DNA of 64,000 bases, taken from Norana najaformis. Taxonomy: Eukaryota; Annelida; Clitellata; Crassiclitellata; Hormogastridae. Where the stretch lies: contig OZ029918.1 of assembly GCA_964023275.1 (NCBI GenBank), positions 31,785,281-31,849,280 on the forward strand, written 5' to 3'. Under the pieces are notes generated by a model. It made no database searches. It was not told where the DNA came from and saw only the letters and a list, made by a program, of their open reading frames with translations. This document shows, one piece after another, positions 50,301-62,074 of this stretch. Made by a program: the position numbers and the translations under genes. The stretch's first letter is position 1. Every line of letters begins with the position of its first letter.

Positions 50301-53300
50301 CAGTAAGTGATTAGTGCACTGGGAAGTCACCCAGAAGTCAGAGGTTCAAATCCTAACAGCAACAGAATACTTTAAGATTTGAGTTCTGATCTCCTGCCAG
50401 TGCTTTACATGGCCTAATACACAAATCACAAAACTGTATGTAAAATATCTTATTTGCTCAAATATCAGAAACATCGCACAAGCCCATCACACAACTGACT
50501 GGAGTTAACTGCTGCATAAAGATGATGTTAATGATGCCTTCTGCTGATGTTTCACTAGAGCCTCACATATGAGGCTTGTTACTGATGACAGAAGAACAGT
50601 TATAAATGATTACCAACACTTACATAGTCCTAGTTAGTTAACCTGATCTTACCTTACAGGAATTTTACAATTTATTGATACAGTTTTAAAAAAATATATA
50701 ATGTGAAATATAGGTTTAATTAGGTAAGAGAAAAGACTGCCGACTCACCTCCCTTGAAGAACTAATGGAATATGTGAACTGAGTTGTCGCTTTCTAGCCT
50801 GTTCTCTGTCATCTTTCATCTTCCTAGAAACCAAGAAACACAACAGAATTACTAGAAAACTGTAACTGTAATTGTAACAACAATTTATGTAGCCCCGTGT
50901 GCTGAGGTGCTTGACAATGTCAGTTGTCAGCACAAGTGCAAAAACTGGTCAGTGAATGCAGGAGTGGTGGTAACATGGTGGTAAACTGTTAACACATAAA
51001 CCTTTCGATTAATGTGGTCATGCTTAGAAGCACCCGTTGATTGATGTGTATTATGACAATGGTACCATAGAATCCAAACTAGACTGGCACTATAGAATTC
51101 TATTAGATTAGATTTCACCACTGATTATGTGATTCAGCCTTTCACCACCGTTTCTGGGTCAGTGCATAGGATGAAACCGACAATTTACTGTCAAGCTAGA
51201 CAATTTCAAGTAATTGCATTACCATAGTCCCTGGTCCATGGCTCTTAGGCCTAGTTCTGATAGCTGAGCAGCTGATCCACTCATTTTACAGCTGCATTTA
51301 CTAGAAAGCACCTGTGAAACATAAATCTTGTAACTCTACTGCTCTGGCTGCAGAAAGTCAAGTTTAATAAAATCTTTTCTCAAGCTTATCTGCCATGCAG
51401 TATGTTAAGGTACTTTCTTATTTACCATAGCAGCTTACAGCTGAAATGCAAACACAATTGGAAAAACCTTCTATAGGGCTTTTCAGGCTAAAAAATATTT
51501 TCTTGTGATGCACTGGGATTCAAACTATGGCTTTGAAGCTGCTATGTTAATTATCAAGCTGCCTCCTGGTCTCTGTGGATCCTTCAGGCCATCAGTGATA
51601 AACACTTTCAGCATGAGTTAAAGCCTGTAACAATCCCAAGAGGTTCCTAAAACATTTTGGTTAAAATAAACTGAAATGCATCCCCAAGTTCCACTACTGA
51701 ACACAGTCACACTGCAATCACATGCGACAATCACCAGAAGTGATCAATTCTTACGAAAATGCATTTACCATTTCATACTAGTGCGAACACTTGCCGAGTG
51801 ACAATCTCTGTGTTACGCTGAAAAAGCTAGATCTCTGTATGAATGGACGTATCTGGCTTTTTATATAGCACTTTTAAGAACTTCATGACGGAATTAAAAC
51901 ATGGCTATCTAATAATGTAGCTTTGCTCCAAATAAATTTGTAAGTTGATCCTTCAGGCAGAAAAACTGCATGTAGTAATTTCAATTTCTTGAACCACCAC
52001 TCTGTGAAAATGATTTCCTTGCAAATGCCTCTGGATTATCTCTCATAATAATTAACATATTACACTTGATGCCCCATGCAGTACCTAAGTAAATCATCCA
52101 GGATTTCATTGCTTTTATCCACTGACTCTTGCATCTGATTCAAAAGAGGATTCATCAGCAGCTGAAATTAAAAAAAGACTATCATTGAGTCAAAATCTTA
52201 ACACCTGAAAGGGCCTGATCACAATGAGACTTTGTGATGATGATGACGATGATGATGACATTATGATCACGATATTTTAGTGTTGGCGAAGTGGCTCGTT
52301 TCATGAGTCCAATCCTGATAGCTTACAGCAGCTGCCATTACAAAAAGAAAATGTAAGCATGTTCACCAAACAAAACTCTGGTAAATTCATTGATCTAAAA
52401 TAGATTGTAAAGTATTGTAATGTTATTGATTGTTTTAATGAAGATACTAGTCAAGACTGTACACAGAAATGATGACAGTGACAGTGATAAAGATGACAAT
52501 GATCAGGAATATTCGTGCAGGTAAAGGAGAGCGATGCGACCAAGTGTTTAACCTCTACCAAACTTCAAAATTTAACCTGCCTGTTGGTATTCGATTCACT
52601 GTGAAATGTCAATAACCAAATCCACAACGCATAAAAATCTTAGCAAAATCTTAACACCTGAAAGGGCCTGATCACAATGAGACTTTGTGATGATGATGAC
52701 GATGATGATGACATTACGATCACGATATTTTAGTGTTGGCGAAGTGGCTCGTTTCAGTTAGACAAGTAATCATAATCGTAAGCTAAAGACTTCAACGAAA
52801 GCTAATTCGCGGGAATCCGCTTATTCACAGGCGCTCAGTCAAAACAAAATCGACAGACAGAAAGGGTTTGGTTCCAGGTCAATATCCAAGAGTCAGGCAG
52901 ACAGACAGTCAGACAGATATGGTGGATGGTGTCTGAAATTGAAACTGAAAGTGAGATAAGGGAAGGTGAAGAATCAGGTTAAGATTTGTGGAACAGGAGT
53001 GTTTTCAGTTTTGAGTTAAAGATCGCGCTGATATTGGGTGGGCGGGCCCAAGGCAAGTCTCCACACGGCAGATCGCTAGTGCCATTCAAGTCTCTGGACA
53101 ATACATCACTTATTAACGTACATATTTTCAAAAGACTTCCGTAACATAGATCATCTCACCTGATAGAAACCGGCTTCATGCACCGTCATTGGAATCTCGT
53201 CTCTCAGCATAGCGGGGCGGCCCCACGGACCAACGATCCGCTCACTGGCATTGCTTACCGCCGGGACATCGCCCTCTTTTGACCCTCCTGGGGTCGTATG

Positions 53301-53399
53301 AGTGTCACTGGGAGACGTTGGCTCTCTGTTGGTACTACCACGATCGCTGGGTACTTCAGCCGTCGGCACCTTCGGAACTTCTCCAGTGGCGTCCGCCAT
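35374..53399 (-). CDS. PDXDC1: PDXDC1-type PLP-decarboxylase-domain protein, complete
   Basis: Twenty-one coding exons whose phases all join: 53160-53399, 52085-52161, 50749-50823, 50064-50159, 48588-48743, 46968-47157, 46507-46639, 45986-46070, 45411-45531, 44509-44664, 43734-43784, 42810-42864, 42077-42213, 41668-41773, 40756-40945, 40067-40191, 39303-39421, 38666-38758, 37214-37310, 35838-36138, 35374-35440. The product is 889 residues (the human protein is about 100 shorter). The start has an in-frame TAG eight codons upstream and the context AAACATGG. Family signatures: HFHEEEKEGLVRICQLAIHK (residues ~222-241), PPVIYISASAKHNLGQYLCH (~258), VWLHLEG (~345), GEDVEQFL, and GVLRQVPLVGSLINWWSP (~736). 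The Schiff-base Lys position reads CAW (Ala381), and the pyridine-binding Asp position is Glu. The C-terminus (exon 20) is Ser/Pro-rich and probably disordered. Function in any species is poorly known; catalysis is doubtful. Confidence 0.95.
37379..37570 (+). pseudogene. C-terminal fragment of a non-LTR retrotransposon ORF
   Basis: Plus-strand translation GRRGRPNREWTDDIRDWCKQ, then LIRTAQDRKLWRQV and TMHAVDTHGL, followed by a stop and an ATGATGATG tail. The GRPxxxWxDDI ... AxDRxxWR pattern is the well-known C-terminus of RTE/R1/I-like endonuclease-reverse transcriptases. It is strongly 5'-truncated and sits in a PDXDC1 intron, antisense to the gene. Confidence 0.85.
37600..37815 (-). repeat. 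tRNA-derived SINE
   Basis: Minus-strand head GATGCAGTGGTGTAGTGGTA (A box) with GTGGGTTCGAATCTG (B box). The body contains GTGAGGAAGGCAATGGGAAA and CCACCTCATTTC, and the tail is (CATCATCAGCAT)n. The tail abuts the ATG-tailed LINE fragment at 37379-37570. Two retroposons with the same trinucleotide tail are thus joined tail to tail. Confidence 0.8.
39650..39755 (-). repeat. tRNA-Asp-like SINE head
   Basis: Minus strand: TAGTGGTTAGTGTGATAGAC (A box), CTGTCAC at the anticodon-loop position (GTC) and ATAGGGTTCAAATCTATG (B box). It lies in a PDXDC1 intron. A similar but weaker head lies near 39930-40010. Confidence 0.65.
40972..41008. repeat. (GTAT)n microsatellite
   Basis: About eight GTAT units, 30 bases upstream (in transcript order) of the acceptor of the PDXDC1 exon 40756-40945. 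Confidence 0.9.
42273..42342. repeat. 36-bp tandem duplication
   Basis: Two copies of ACGTTACCTTTGCCTAATAC followed by CTCAGACATCA, at 42273 and 42309, 60 bp upstream (in transcript order) of a PDXDC1 exon. Confidence 0.9.
44065..44290 (-). pseudogene. LINE family C 3' end, antisense copy
   Basis: Minus-strand translation RRSFAYVGPTRWNGLSCELR, then LLQFHRCLKSVLF and GFTGLGWEH. It aligns with the family C copy at 26036-26462, and here the PxxWN Trp is intact. It shares the strand of PDXDC1, in whose intron it lies. The tail toward 44050 is eroded. Confidence 0.75.
49190..49305. repeat. 31-bp minisatellite
   Basis: GGCAATGCTCCAGGCAGTGT units begin at 49194, 49225, 49256 and 49285 (periods 31, 31, 29). 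The flanking open frames are its translations. Intron of PDXDC1. Confidence 0.9.
49580..49972 (+). other. 127-codon open frame of uncertain nature
   Basis: Contains DRNKWKRRTCVADPPLGGLI, which weakly recalls the C-terminal KWxRxTxxADP end of some LINE ORFs, and an acidic/basic mixed N-terminal part. It has no start context or splice support and is antisense within a PDXDC1 intron. I regard it as possible transposon debris. Confidence 0.3.
50285..50400 (+). repeat. tRNA-like SINE head
   Basis: AGTGATTAGTGCACTGGGAA (A-box region) and CAGAGGTTCAAATCC (B box) with tRNA spacing. The T-stem is imperfect. It lies in a PDXDC1 intron. Confidence 0.55.
52191..52303. repeat. 113-bp direct repeat, copy 1
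   Basis: Begins CAAAATCTTAACACCTGAAA and ends GTGGCTCGTTTCA. The second copy at 52644-52756 starts 453 bp further on and differs by one base seen (ATTATG versus ATTACG). The inner part is a GATGATGACGATG run. Copy 1 stops 30 bases upstream, in transcript order, of PDXDC1 exon 2. Confidence 0.9.
52765..53045 (-). repeat. LINE family B 3' end, antisense
   Basis: CAACGAAAGCTAATTCGCGG, GCTTATTCACAGGCGCTCAG, TCAAAACAAAATCGACAGAC, a CAGACAGA run and the complement of the LINE C-terminus. Inserted in the first intron of PDXDC1, directly after copy 2 of the 113-bp repeat. Confidence 0.8.
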
Positions 53400-53639
53400 G
53401 TTTACACGCTGGCAATGTTGCTACGCTTGGTCAGTGTTATCGCACATGGTTTACGTCGCAACCTCACGCCCAAATCACGCCCAACTTAGAGTTCCTTAAC
53501 GTTCCTCGTTGTTCTGCACGACATTATTCTTTTACAGGGTGAGGTTAATATACCTGAACGTACCTTTTATTACTTTGCTGGCATAAACAAACATGACACG
53601 CTCAGCAATCTAGCTTCATCGCTTGACTGACTATATTCT

Positions 53640-55800
53640 TTAGAAGTGTTGATTCGGCAAAACGTCTCATATAGGCCTCATCTGTCGTAACACTTCTTCG
53701 CCCTCAATTCATCTCATCCTTAAAATTTGGAAATCGCTCCATACCCATAGCTGCCCCACCCCTCTGGAATAAACTCCCGCCAGCAGTGGCGTAGCAATGG
53801 GTTGTGCAGGTTGTGCAATGCACAAGGGCCCCCGGCTGCACAAGGGCCTCCGGCGGTCAATCTTTTTTAATTTAAGGATATTCAGAATGTAAGCAAATCT
53901 ACGTGTACAGCGTACAAACTCAATAGTTTTATTGGCTTAAGCCGGAATGTCCAAATGCGAGATTTAATAAACAACCGGTGTGCGGTGTGCCATAACAAAT
54001 ATCTTTACTCTTTGCAGTCTTTGGCCGGAAGTAGTTTTGCTGTCTTTATAAATATAATGGCGTCATGGCAGACGGAGACATGTTTAAAATTTATAGAGTT
54101 TTTGTTGATATTTTCTTTGGCCGGAAGTAGTTTTGCTGTCTTTATAAATATAATGGCGTCATGGCAGACGGAGACATGTTTAAAATTTATAGAGTTTTTG
54201 TTGATATTTTCTACTATGCAGTACTATGGAATATCATAACTTTGTAGTACTTTGTGTAATTTAAATTGACAATTGCATAGTTACTTAGAAATTGTATAAT
54301 TTAAATCACCACACTCCCTCTGTCCCTCAGTTATGTCTAAGTCTTATTTAAGTGGCGCTGCTAAGCGACAAGCACGCTTAGAACGTGGAAAGAAGGCCGC
54401 CAAAATGCCAGAAATTTCCGCATTTCTGAGGCCTACAGATAGCGCACCTGCACCGATGACTACATCAGGCATGGTGACAGAATCGAATTCAGCTTTGATC
54501 AATGCAGAGGTGGTCGTGGGTATGGATATCGACACTGAGCAGAGTAGCACTTCGGAGACAACGGTAGCAGTTACATTACCAATGGATTCAGGCAACGAGA
54601 ACGAAGGCATCTCAATTACTTCAACTGTTGTTCAGGGCGATATTGAGAATCCTGTTGTTAGCTAAACAGTATGATACCAACATTTCGTTTGCTTTTCCAA
54701 CTCAGCTGTTGTCATTTCGCTCAAGCTTTCGTTCGAAGTTCTCAACGAGGTCAGCCATCTTCGAAATTGCACAACTGTTACTCGTAGACTATTATGTTCT
54801 GTCGTCTACATTCAGTGATATCTGCACTGCCTACATGTTGCTGTTGATTTTGCCTGTGACTGTTGCGACACATGAACGATCATTTTCAAAATTGAAGCTG
54901 ATCAAAAACTATCTATGAAGTAGGCCTACCATGTCAGAAGAGAGGCTGAGTGACCTGGCAATGTTGTCAATAGAAAATGAACACGCCAGAAAGCTTGACA
55001 CTTCAAAAGTGGTGGATATTTTGCGCAAGAGAAGGCGCGCAAACGAACATTTTAACATTTCGGAATTTTCGGATTCTTCTTTTTAGACTTCCGTAGTAAC
55101 CGTAGACTTGAGTCACTTCACACTTGTCCAATTTATTACATTGTTTCGTTCTTTTTAATCAGCTAACCCAACTGTTTGAGAAAATTTAAGTGTGGATGAT
55201 TGATGATTCATTCTTTAGCAGACGAAACAATCTTTTTGGATTAATTTTGTCTAGTACTCTAGTTCAATTTTCTGTGGTAGCCTGGAGAAATAGAAAATGT
55301 GTTATAAAGATAAATTGGAGAAAATAATAAAAATGTAATAAGTTAACTTTACTTTGGGGTGCGAAATATCGCAAAAGAGCCAGGCGTTTTTGCACAGCCT
55401 TTTTTGTTTGAAATCGAAGGGGGGCTCAAGCATTCAAGGGGCCCACCACCGAACCTCTGCACAAGGGCCCCAAAAAACCTTGCTACGTCAGAATTACGAC
55501 AGTTATCTGATCCATCATATGAACTCACCAACACTTCACCTCTTGCAATTCCTGCGCTGGTCTTTCACTAAAAATGAAAACATTACTTTTCCAAAAATCT
55601 TATCCTGATTCTTCCTCTTCCCCTTATCTCTCTTCTCGCTTCAATTTCAAGCACCATCCGTAGTAGCTGTCTGACTGCCTGACTCCTGGAACCGAACCCC
55701 TTTGCCTATCGATTTTGTCTTGACTAAGCGCCTGTGAATAAGTTAGTTCCCGCGACTTAGCTTTCGTTCGGCGCTGTAGAAATCTCTCCAGATTACGATG
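53640..55800 (+). mobile_element. LINE family B 3' end split by a hAT insertion
   Basis: The LINE portion 53640-53783 encodes LKFGNRS and a [10 protein letters not shown] motif. It resumes at 55492 with LRQLSDPSYEL, then PALVFH and KNENITFPKILS-type residues, and continues through the family B 3' UTR (CCTATCGATTTTGTC, GACTTAGCTTTCG, GATTACGAT). The uninterrupted relative at 60650-61080 reads straight across the junction (CTGGAATAAACTTCC, AACTGCGACAG), which dates the hAT after the LINE. Confidence 0.8.
53784..55491 (+). mobile_element. Internally deleted hAT transposon
   Basis: The left end is CAGTGGCGTAGCAATGG and the right end is the complement of CTGACGTAGCAAGG. Both have GGGCCC-rich subterminal blocks (GCACAAGGGCCCC). 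ORF 54333-54665 gives the transposase N-terminus MSKSYLSGAAKRQARLERGK with an AKMPEISAFL motif typical of this hAT group. After a jump, 54680-55085 gives the C-terminal dimerisation region: LPVTVATHERSFSKLKLIKN, a stop, then MSEERLSDLAMLSIENEHAR. The catalytic centre between them is missing, so it cannot move by itself. A 96-bp tandem duplication lies at 54018-54209. Confidence 0.85.
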
Positions 55801-57924
55801 GCACGGGAATAAAAGGCTTACGTTTGTAAGGTTTGGACAGTGACCCGGGAAGTGTTTAAAAGCTGTGAGCCAACCTCAGCCAAGTACAGACCTAAGGTGG
55901 ATAAAATATCCAATATAATCTATAGGAATATTTTTGTTATTTTTTGCAACCACTGGAAAAGAATATTTCTTCACTTGCAAAAATTTGTGACGTAATATCA
56001 GAGATTATATCACTATTATTATTTTTATAGTATTAATATTTGTTCAGTGGCATAGGTAGATATCTCCGTTGCCCAAAAAAGTTGTGTGAGCATGCTCCTG
56101 CCTCGGAGTCACAGAGCTAAAACTTGTGTGAGCACCTGCGCTTTTGGCGCCATGGCTGAAAAATTAATGAACCTAAGCACATAATTTTCTCTTTTAAAAG
56201 TAGATTTTGCGTCACTGTTATCAATACTTTCTACAGCGCCGCTATCATGACAGAACTGATAGTGGATATTCACGACCGATTTAGATAATTAATTAGACCC
56301 CAGGGAATATATAGACAAACTGATCGAAAGCAATAAACAATGACTTGATTAGTTCTCAGTTCGATAGAGGTCGTTTATCCCATCTACGAATCCTCTGCTT
56401 AGCCAATTTCAGTGGAAACTGCAACAATCCAACGGTCACGCCTTGTCACTCATCTCCTAACTTCAAAGAGATTGTACAGATCCTTATTCCGAACTCTCTG
56501 GGACGAATTCGTATCGTTGTGCTTTGCGACCCATGAAATTAAACGTCGCCCAACAGAAGCAAGATGACTAAACACACTCAAAAACTACTGACGAAATAGC
56601 TTAATTAATTACATATTCCTGTCACGCTCCACGGGCTGGAAAAATTAGTTAAACCTGCCAACCGGTTTTATTTCATGGGGTCATAACAGAAACCAATATA
56701 GTTAATCAGTTTTATACAGCTTAATACGCCAAATGAATCACCAGAATTTGCTTTGTTCATAAAGTCGTCATTCTACGAAGAAGCTGTTACTGTTGACGGC
56801 AACCCAAAGGGGAGAGTTACCGTCGATGGATTATCCCTTATTAATTAGCAGTTGTCTATTTCAGGTGATAATAACATTCAAGCTACGCGAAGTGTTCATA
56901 ATTATAGGCCTATACGATGGCTGATAATTAGAGCACGTGTTCAGCAAAAGTCGAATCACAATAAGCCAATGTCTGCAAGAAATAGCTGTGCAAACTTGAA
57001 CAATATTCTTAAGATGCCACATCGACTGGAATGTACACTCTATATAGGTCTCCTATAGGGCTATTATAATCTGTAAGAGGATGTCCAATAAAGAGGGCAG
57101 GGAGGGGTCACCTAGATGCAGAAACGGGGAGGTTATGATCAGTGCGGACGACAGCATCAAAATTTGGTAGGCCGACAGGTATTTGATGCCTTGTGCATTA
57201 GACACCGACCCAGTAGAGATGTCTGTATATTATTATTACTTCAGCTAGGCCTACGGGTATTTCAGCACAGCCGTGCTTTAAACATCAACTTCAGTCAGAC
57301 TGCAGTCTGTACTGGTTTCAGTCTAGTTAAAGCCCCTTTGCTGGACGCGGCAGTATCAAGTACCCCACCAGTTAGCCCTGCAGGTTCAAAAGAGTAGCCT
57401 ATTCTAGATCTAAGTATTAGTACTCCGCTGGAGAGCGGACGACCGCTAAAGGAAGGGGAGAGAGGGGTACATATTACAAGTAGGTAATTTTAGGACCCTT
57501 AGATAGGCTACATGAATGCATTTGTCATTTACCATTCATTATTCATGTCACCTAAATAGGCTGTACGTAGACCAACATGTATGGCAACCTATTGCTTCAA
57601 CATATTTTTAAGCTATAAAAAGGCCAACGAGTCAAGACAGATATTATCAACGTAATCGTTCAAATCAATACTGTTCAATAACACACTTAGACCTAACAGA
57701 TTAACGCAAAAAACGTCGTTTTTAATCACCTGTAAAACGTAAGCTATGGCTGAAACTAAAAGGCTATGTGGTCCAGCTAATCCATTCACTATGAGGTTGA
57801 AAATCTTGAAAAGCGCCCAGTAGTTTAAATTTAAGCTCCCATCGTATGATGGTCCAGCATTTTCAGTGCGTGGTTGGCTACCGAATTTGCGCGGACTGAC
57901 GGCAGCAGAGGCGTCCGCTGTTCA
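55801..57924. other. Gene-free stretch between genes
   Basis: No exon recognised. A family A sense tail lies at 57180-57240. At 56045 the string CAGTGGCATAGGTAG resembles a hAT end without a partner. The minus-strand ATTAAA at 57721-57726 is the nearest poly(A)-signal variant to the receptor gene's stop codon (about 200 bases past it). Confidence 0.5.
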
Positions 57925-60900
57925 TTATCCTTTGGGGAAAATGGTAGCAAGCGAGATAACGATGGTGCTGACATAAATATAGAAGAATAATCGATCGAGA
58001 ACTCCTGCTACGATTCGCCATTCCTTCGCTACTCTAGCCTGCCTATCCTTATCACTGAGGCGACAGACGTATGCTCTCAGTAGCCGTTTGATCTCCCTAA
58101 TATCGTTCTCGAGGGATTTCTCACTCGAGGCCATCTGCCTGCGGTATATTTCCGTTTCCACTGGTTGTGTTCCTGCGTCAACTCTGTCGTCATACGTTGT
58201 TGTCTTTTTTCTATCAATGTTGTTACCTTCCATGGTTAAAATACTGTCGAAATTTGATGATTTCCCCTGTTCTTCGAAATTGTGGTTTTCAACCGGAAGT
58301 TCGCGAAGGAACAAGTTGGTCGTTTTGTTCGGGGCGCCATCAAGCCACCGGATTTTAACAGTGGTCGGATGGCGGTGGTCGGCTGCTTCGGACATGGATG
58401 GAAGTCCTGGTTCGGATCCGAAACGCATTTTTGTCACGTGGTTGAGTATTCTGTGAAAGGAAGGTTGGATCTGGTGGAGAGTGGCAGAAATTGGAGGCGG
58501 CAGATCAGCCTCGTAACAACGGGTTCTGTCGTCAGCAACAGTCTCCACGTCACAGTGTCGAAAGTCTCGATCAAGATATTCGTTCATGCACAGAATTCGA
58601 GCTAAACCATCGATTGTTATCTGTGTAGAACAAAATGTATGTACACGTAATTTAAAAACTTGATACGGGCCTAGGTTATAGCTTCCTATATATTTTGCTG
58701 CGAAATTGGGCGACTCTTGCTTTATAGATTACTAGAAGCTTCAAAATTAATGTAGATCTACTGCTGCCTACAGCGATGATTTTCTACAAAGGTGTTACAT
58801 TTTCCCCATTGCATTACATGCTTGTTAAATTCTTTCGCCCCTCCAATTCTAAACACTACCCACCATAGACGTCTGACTGTCTACCTGCCTAACCCTTGGA
58901 TCACGACCTGGAACCGCACCTTACCTGCCTACGATTTTGTTTTCAACCGAGTCCCTGTGAATTTGCTGGTTTTGCACGCCTTGGCTTACCTCAGCAATTA
59001 AGAAATTTCGAGATTACGATTACTATTCAATTGTCAATCAACGCACAATAGTAGGTGTACAGAGTAGGCTACAGAGTTTACCCGTTTGAGCCAGGGTGGA
59101 ACCCTGTTCCTGCGATCTCCTCTTATGTGTGCCTGTATGACGAGGACAGCGAGGAAGGTGGACAGCGTAATCAAAACCATGTTCATACAGAAGTAGGCGC
59201 CTAAAACAAAAATCATTAGGACATGACTTACAAACTACGTCATAAATGGCCCAGTGTTGTAAGCGAATAAATCAAATGACTGACTGACTGACTGACTGAA
59301 ACAGCGAACGCACGAAAGAACAAACTAACGAACAGACGAAAGAACGAATGAAAGAACGAATCAAATATGTTACAGTGGAGTCCTACCAATAAGTGGAACA
59401 GCCGATGCTGCAGGGGGAGTGTTGTCAGCCAGTAGAAGTAGAAGCACAAAAAAGGCCACGAATATGTTCATTCCTGCAGCAGTTGAAGCCAAAGAAAATT
59501 ATAAACAGCCGCACAGATTACGTGTAGGCACCTTAAGATAACAACAAATATTACTTATAGGTACGGGAGTCGGGGAACTATGGGGCATGGCCCCACTCGA
59601 CAATATGGGACTAGATGTGCTTTTGGACCCCACTTTTGACCCTGCATACAACAAATATGATGCCATAATTATTTTGGGAATGGCTAAAAGAAAGCGTGGG
59701 AGGAGGCCTGCTAAGAAGGAAATGTAATGAGTACGTCCGACCAAGCATGACATGTTACAGGTTTTGAATAATTGAAGGTGTATGGCTCATAAAACAACGG
59801 AGAGCAAAATCCTAATCATATCAACTTCCTCAAATGCAAGACCCAGCCTTAACTACAAGGTCTTCTAACCAACCCGTAGAACCCCGAATCTTTCGGTTGG
59901 GTCCTCCATGTGTGGAGAGCCTTCCAGTGGAGACCTGTCCATCTGTTCGAGCATTACTTGTTTGCATGCGAATCAACTTAAGAACTGTATCTACCATGAA
60001 CTAGTTTGGTGGAAGCACCTTCGAAAGCTACTTAGAAAGCGCTATATAAATATCTAGTTAAATTACACTGTAACACAAACTCCGCCACAGCCTTGTTTGG
60101 GGGTAGTGCCAGTCCAAAGCCTGGATAAAGAAGGAGGGCGACGTCAACGGCCTTTGATGCCATAAGATGTCGTTAAACATTGGAACTACTACTACACTGT
60201 ATTACATTACCATCGCAACTTCTAGTATGTACTGACCGAGCATCATTTTGGCGGGAGACTCTGGCGGTAGCCAGAAGATGACGAGAGTGAGGAAGGAGAG
60301 AAGGAAGCAGGGAAGGACGAGGATGTAGTTGTAGAAGATGGCAATGCGCTTCAGTCGAATGGTGAACGTCAGGTCAGGAAACGGAAAGTCACTGCAGCAC
60401 GTGTAATACCTGTATTATTATCGGAACATAGTCTTAATAAAAATAATAGCCTAATATCAGTAACAGAAATAGCCCAATGGCAATAGTAACGATAGCCCAA
60501 TAACAGATAGTAATAGCATTATGGTCATGATATTGATAGCACAAACACATAAATAAATAATAATAGCCCAATAGCCTATTTAAGACGATGATAACGGCGA
60601 TGTTCAAGCGTATAAATAAATATAATGATAATGACGACAAATTTGATAAATTTCTCCGCCCTCCCGTCACCTCATACTTAAAATTCGCTATCGCTCCATA
60701 GCCATATTGCCCCACCACTCTGGAATAAACTTCCCCCGGAACTGCGACAGTTTTCTGACCCATCATACAAACTCATCGATGCTCCACCGCTTGCAATTTC
60801 TGCTTCGTCCTTTCACTCAAAACTCAAAACATTCCTCTTTCACAGATCCTATCCTGACACCCTTCTTCCTCTTATCTCTCCCTCCTCTCCAACCCCAAAC

Positions 60901-62043
60901 ACCACCGCCCCATAGCTGCCGCGAGGTCTCTCCGTCTGACTTTTGGATCTCGACCTGGAACCGGACCCTTTTGCCTATCAATTTTGTTTTGACTGAGCGC
61001 ATGTGAATAAGCTGGCCCCCGCGGCGCGGCTTTCGTTGGGCGTTGTAGAAATCTCGGAATTACGAGTACGATATTGATAGCCCAAACACAGAAATAATAA
61101 TAGCCCAATAGCCCATTTAAGACGATGATAACGGTGATGTTCAAGTGCATTAATTAATATGACGACAACGGCTACATAAACTGACGATAATGATAATGAC
61201 AACGACAAAAACTTTAATGATGGTGATGATGATGATGATGATGATGATAATGTTAAATACGAAACGTGTGAAGCAGTTGTTTATAGGCCTATAACCTGTG
61301 TGAGTTAGCTACAGAAGCCCATAAGGGCCAACGTAATTATGAGCTTCGCCTTGCTCATTGCGTCGATCTGTGTTAATTGTGTTATTGTATTGGTCGCTCC
61401 ATTAAATTCGGCATTAGCAGCTTGACCATTCTGTTTAACTTTCGATTGGTAAACTTCGCAGTTTGATTTTCTTGATTTGCTTTTATTTTCTCATAAGCTC
61501 AAGAACTCTCTGTCTAGTCGATATTCTGATTAGTTTTATTGTAGAGAGTCATCTCAAACATGACCTAGAAAATATACACAGATCAATCACCAGCTGCCTA
61601 ACTCTCTCCGCCTAGACACAGACACACTGACTACAAAACACACCTTAAATAATGCACATACGAACACATCGTGTGTTCGACTGCACACTATCAGCCGAGC
61701 GTCACGCTTCACTGACTTAGCGCGACAGCACTTCATTAACATTACTACCAAGCAAAGCACATCAGACACAGAACCATTGACGCAACTAGCGTGTAATCGT
61801 AATCCCGAGATTTCTACAGCGCCCAACGAAAGCCACGTCTCGGGAACCAGCTTATTGACATAGGCAACGATTAGCCCTATGGCCCATGCATATTGTTACG
61901 TCACCACCACCACCACCACCACCACCACCACCACCACCACCACCACCACCACCACCACCACCACCACCACCACCACCACCACCACCACCACCACCACCAC
62001 CACCACCACCACCACCACCACCACCACCACCACCACCACCACC

Positions 62044-62074
<31 letters not shown>

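Noticed and set aside
54333..54665. A host gene of 110 codons
   Set aside because: The MSKSYLSGAAKR start and position between hAT ends identify it as a transposase N-terminus.
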